Shown here in pieces: positions 61,937-64,000 of a stretch of 64,000 nt of DNA. Made by a program: the position numbers and the translations under genes. Location of the stretch: positions 118,803 through 182,802 of the forward strand of contig NZ_JARKNA010000002.1 in assembly GCF_029360765.1 (NCBI RefSeq). Reading direction: 5' to 3'. Numbering within the stretch: position 1 is the stretch's first letter; each line of letters starts with the position of its first letter. The DNA is from Terrimonas pollutisoli. Its GTDB lineage: Bacteria; Bacteroidota; Bacteroidia; Chitinophagales; Chitinophagaceae. The notes under the pieces were generated by a model. The model made no database searches and was not told the origin of the DNA. It saw nothing but the letters and a program-made list of their open reading frames with translations.

Positions 61937-62380
61937 ATGAATACAATCGAAATAAAAATCATCAATACCTCTTCCAACGACTTACCTGCTTATGCCACCA
62001 GCGGTTCGTCAGGCATGGATATAAGAGCCAACCTCGACACAGAAAAAATATTAAAGCCGCTGGAAAGAGCATTGATACCCACAGGTCTTTTTATGGAGAT
62101 ACCAGTAGGCTACGAAGTACAAATTCGCCCCCGCAGCGGTATGGCGATCAAACACGGCATCACCTGCTTAAATACTCCCGGAACCATTGATGCAGATTAT
62201 CGTGGAGAAATTAAGGTTATTTTAATCAACCTTTCCAACGAGGACCAGGTCATACACCATGGTGACCGCATAGCCCAGATGGTTGTGCAAAAAATTGAAA
62301 TAGCAATCTTGAAACCGGTAGAAGAACTGGAAGTAACAGAAAGAAATGCCGGGGGCTTTGGTCATACGGGCAAGCATTGA
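61937..62380 (+). CDS. dut: Deoxyuridine 5'-triphosphate nucleotidohydrolase Dut
   Basis: A 147-residue trimeric dUTPase. The five family motifs are present: [10 protein letters not shown] (about 20-29), [36 protein letters not shown] and the C-terminal [12 protein letters not shown]. It hydrolyses dUTP to dUMP. ATG at 61937 is chosen; a TTG further upstream would lie within the promoter element. Confidence 0.95.
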   Translation: MNTIEIKIINTSSNDLPAYATSGSSGMDIRANLDTEKILKPLERALIPTGLFMEIPVGYEVQIRPRSGMAIKHGITCLNTPGTIDADYRGEIKVILINLSNEDQVIHHGDRIAQMVVQKIEIAILKPVEELEVTERNAGGFGHTGKH

Positions 62381-62470
62381 TTCGGTTATCGGCTGCCAGT
62401 TAAATAAGTTATAAATGAAAAGTTGTCGGACATGCCGGGGGATAAGCAATTCGGCAACCGGAAACAACTT

Positions 62471-63301
62471 ATGACAAGAAAAATAATAATGATTAGAACA
62501 ACATTAATAGTAATAGTAGTTGGTTGTTTGATGGCGTCATGTCGCTCAACAAGAAAAATACAAACGGCAATTGCTAAAAAAGATTCAGTTACTATAGTCC
62601 CCGTGACCAACAAATCAGGAGAGGACTCGGCAGCAATCATAAAAGAAACCACTGCAAAAATGAATGCCGGGCTGATTGACTTTACTACATTTTCCTCCAA
62701 AGTAAAAGTAGACTATGAAGGCAGCGATGGAAAAAAGTACGATGTCACTGCCAATCTCCGGATGTATAAGGACAGTGTGATCTGGATATCAATCACCGGC
62801 GCTTTGGGTATTGAAGGTATACGGGCTTATATTACTCCCGATTCTGTTAAGATTTTAAATAAAATGGATAAAGCCTACAGTGCGAGAAGCGTAGCTTATT
62901 TGCAGGACGTGGTCGCATTGCCGCTGGACCTGCATTCACTGCAGGGTATTTTGATCGGTAACCCGGTATTTGTAGACAGCACTATTATTTCTTATTCAAA
63001 GAATGGCGATGATATTTCGCTATTAACCATAGGTGAATGGTTTAAAAACCTGCTTACGCTGAATGCCGAACGCAGGATTGAAAACAGTAAGCTGGATGAT
63101 ATTGATAAAAACAGGAGCCGGACCTGCAATCTTAGTTATACAGACTATGAAAATAAGAAAGGTGTTAATTTTTCTACTAAAAGAAGAATTACGGTAGCCG
63201 AAAAATCCAAACTGGATATAAAGCTTGATTTTAAATCCTATGAATTTAATGAAACGTTAAGTTTTCCTTTTTCGATACCCAAAAATTATAAGAAAGATTA
63301 G
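62471..63301 (+). CDS. DUF4292 lipoprotein
   Basis: A 276-residue lipoprotein of the DUF4292 family (lipobox CLMASC near residue 24). The mature part has the beta-sandwich pattern VDYEGSDGKKYDVTANLRMY, DSVIWISITGALGIEGIRAY, PDSVKILNKMDKAY and the C-terminal FPFSIPKNYKK, resembling LolB/outer-membrane lipoprotein-type folds. It precedes an EnvC-like gene, a common arrangement in Bacteroidota, so a cell-envelope role is likely but unproven. An ATG at 62489 is an alternative start. Confidence 0.85.
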   Translation: MTRKIIMIRTTLIVIVVGCLMASCRSTRKIQTAIAKKDSVTIVPVTNKSGEDSAAIIKETTAKMNAGLIDFTTFSSKVKVDYEGSDGKKYDVTANLRMYKDSVIWISITGALGIEGIRAYITPDSVKILNKMDKAYSARSVAYLQDVVALPLDLHSLQGILIGNPVFVDSTIISYSKNGDDISLLTIGEWFKNLLTLNAERRIENSKLDDIDKNRSRTCNLSYTDYENKKGVNFSTKRRITVAEKSKLDIKLDFKSYEFNETLSFPFSIPKNYKKD

Positions 63302-63379
63302 TTGATAAAATTTATCGAAAATACGGTCGTTATAGTTTTTCTGTTCTTAAACCCTGTTTGCTAATCCAAACTTCTGAAC

Positions 63380-64000
63380 ATGCACAAATTATTGTTTACA
63401 GTCCTGGCATTTTTGGGAATTACCGGCTTTGTTGCAGCACAAAGTTCTGATAAGGCTGAATTGGAAAGAGAAAGAAGAGAAATACAAAATGAGTTGAAAG
63501 AAATCCAGGGAATGTATAATAAGGTGAAAGGGCAAACAAAGCAATCCCTTGGACAGTTGAATATGCTGGCGAGGAAGATCACATTGCAGGAACGCTATAT
63601 CGCCAGTATCAATAAAGAGATTCGTTTCATCGATGATGACATCTATCGGAGCAACCTGGAAATTTATCGGTTGCAAAAACAGTTGGATACGTTGAAGTCA
63701 GAATATGCCAAAACAATCGTGTATGCATATAAGAACCGAAGCAGTTTTGATTATGTAAATTTTATTTTTTCCGCCAATAGTTTTAATGACGCTATTCGCC
63801 GGGTGGCTTATCTTAAAAGCTACCGGGCTTACAGGGAGCAGCAGGTAACTACTATTAACGAAACGCAACAGTTGATCGCCAAACGCCAGGAGCAACAATT
63901 GGGAAGAAAGCAACAGAAGAGTACAGCCCTGCAATCCCAGACCACGCAACGCAATGAATTGGCGGAACAAAAGAAAGAAAAAGACAAAGTTGTGACGGAT
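63380..64000 (+). CDS. EnvC-like coiled-coil protein, 5' part (M23 murein hydrolase activator family)
   Basis: Open to the window edge, 207 codons. Signal peptide (about 1-21, ITGFVAAQS) then a long coiled coil rich in Glu, Lys and Gln (ELERERREIQNELKEIQGM, ITLQERYIASINKEIRFIDDD, YAKTIVYAYKNRSSFDYVNFIFSANSFNDAIRR). This is the N-terminal half of EnvC-type proteins, whose C-terminal LytM/M23 domain should lie beyond the edge. They activate amidases in septal peptidoglycan cleavage. Start ATG at 63380. Confidence 0.8.
   Translation, partial: MHKLLFTVLAFLGITGFVAAQSSDKAELERERREIQNELKEIQGMYNKVKGQTKQSLGQLNMLARKITLQERYIASINKEIRFIDDDIYRSNLEIYRLQKQLDTLKSEYAKTIVYAYKNRSSFDYVNFIFSANSFNDAIRRVAYLKSYRAYREQQVTTINETQQLIAKRQEQQLGRKQQKSTALQSQTTQRNELAEQKKEKDKVVTD

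Noticed and set aside
1..64000. CRISPR arrays, rRNA genes, complete tRNA genes, transposases and phage genes
   Set aside because: Looked for on both strands; no direct-repeat arrays, rRNA segments, full cloverleafs or transposase motifs were seen.

Overview
The window reads as chromosomal DNA of a Bacteroidota bacterium, most likely of the Chitinophagaceae or a close relative. The evidence is two SusC/SusD pairs, a hybrid-type sugar sensor kinase, a gldJ-porU-porV block for gliding and type IX secretion (T9SS), a T9SS sorting domain on one enzyme, TAnnTTTG-like promoters and A-rich start contexts. No tRNA, rRNA, CRISPR array or insertion sequence was recognised. The first and last genes run off the window edges.

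Region 1 (1-19.8 kb) is a fructan utilization locus. A divergent sensor kinase with a LacI-type periplasmic sugar-binding domain faces a sugar:H+ porter, a PfkB fructokinase, SusC, SusD, three GH32-type proteins, an FG-GAP/ASPIC lipoprotein and a broken PD40 lipoprotein. The layout matches the known Bacteroides fructan loci. Two of the three GH32 proteins carry N-E-[TS]-H-G where the family has N-D-P-N-G, so the catalytic nucleophile is altered.

Region 2 (19.9-29 kb) holds the imuA-imuB-dnaE2 mutagenesis cassette (minus strand). Overlapping palindromes cover a good promoter in front of imuA. Then come a DUF2867 protein with a coupled methyltransferase, and an SDR-TetR operon with two near-perfect operators.

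Region 3 (29-45.7 kb) is the most interesting part: an apparent organophosphonate utilization locus built like a PUL. It has an XRE-cupin regulator, a SusC/SusD pair, a PhnZ-like HD oxygenase, two exported metallophosphoesterases, an exported alkaline-phosphatase-superfamily enzyme, phosphonoacetate hydrolase (PhnA), phosphonoacetaldehyde dehydrogenase (PhnY), an FAD amine oxidoreductase and, convergently, a DUF5690 MFS transporter with 2-aminoethylphosphonate transaminase (PhnW). The inferred scheme is: outer-membrane uptake of a phosphonate-bearing lipid or glycan, release of aminoethylphosphonate (AEP) in the periplasm, import by the MFS protein, then PhnW, PhnY and PhnA giving acetate and phosphate. 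A shared 17-bp motif lies upstream of both divergent arms.

Region 4 (46.4-52.5 kb) contains DUF983, two DsrE-like exported proteins and a sulfur module: a Crp-type regulator, TauE/SafE, a persulfide-dioxygenase-like MBL-rhodanese fusion and two YeeE/YedE half-transporters.

Region 5 (52.6-64 kb) is housekeeping: murF, gldJ, porU, porV, ispF, dut, DUF4292 and an EnvC-like start. A DUF433/DUF5615 toxin-antitoxin-like pair sits between two copies of the ispF promoter and first codons.
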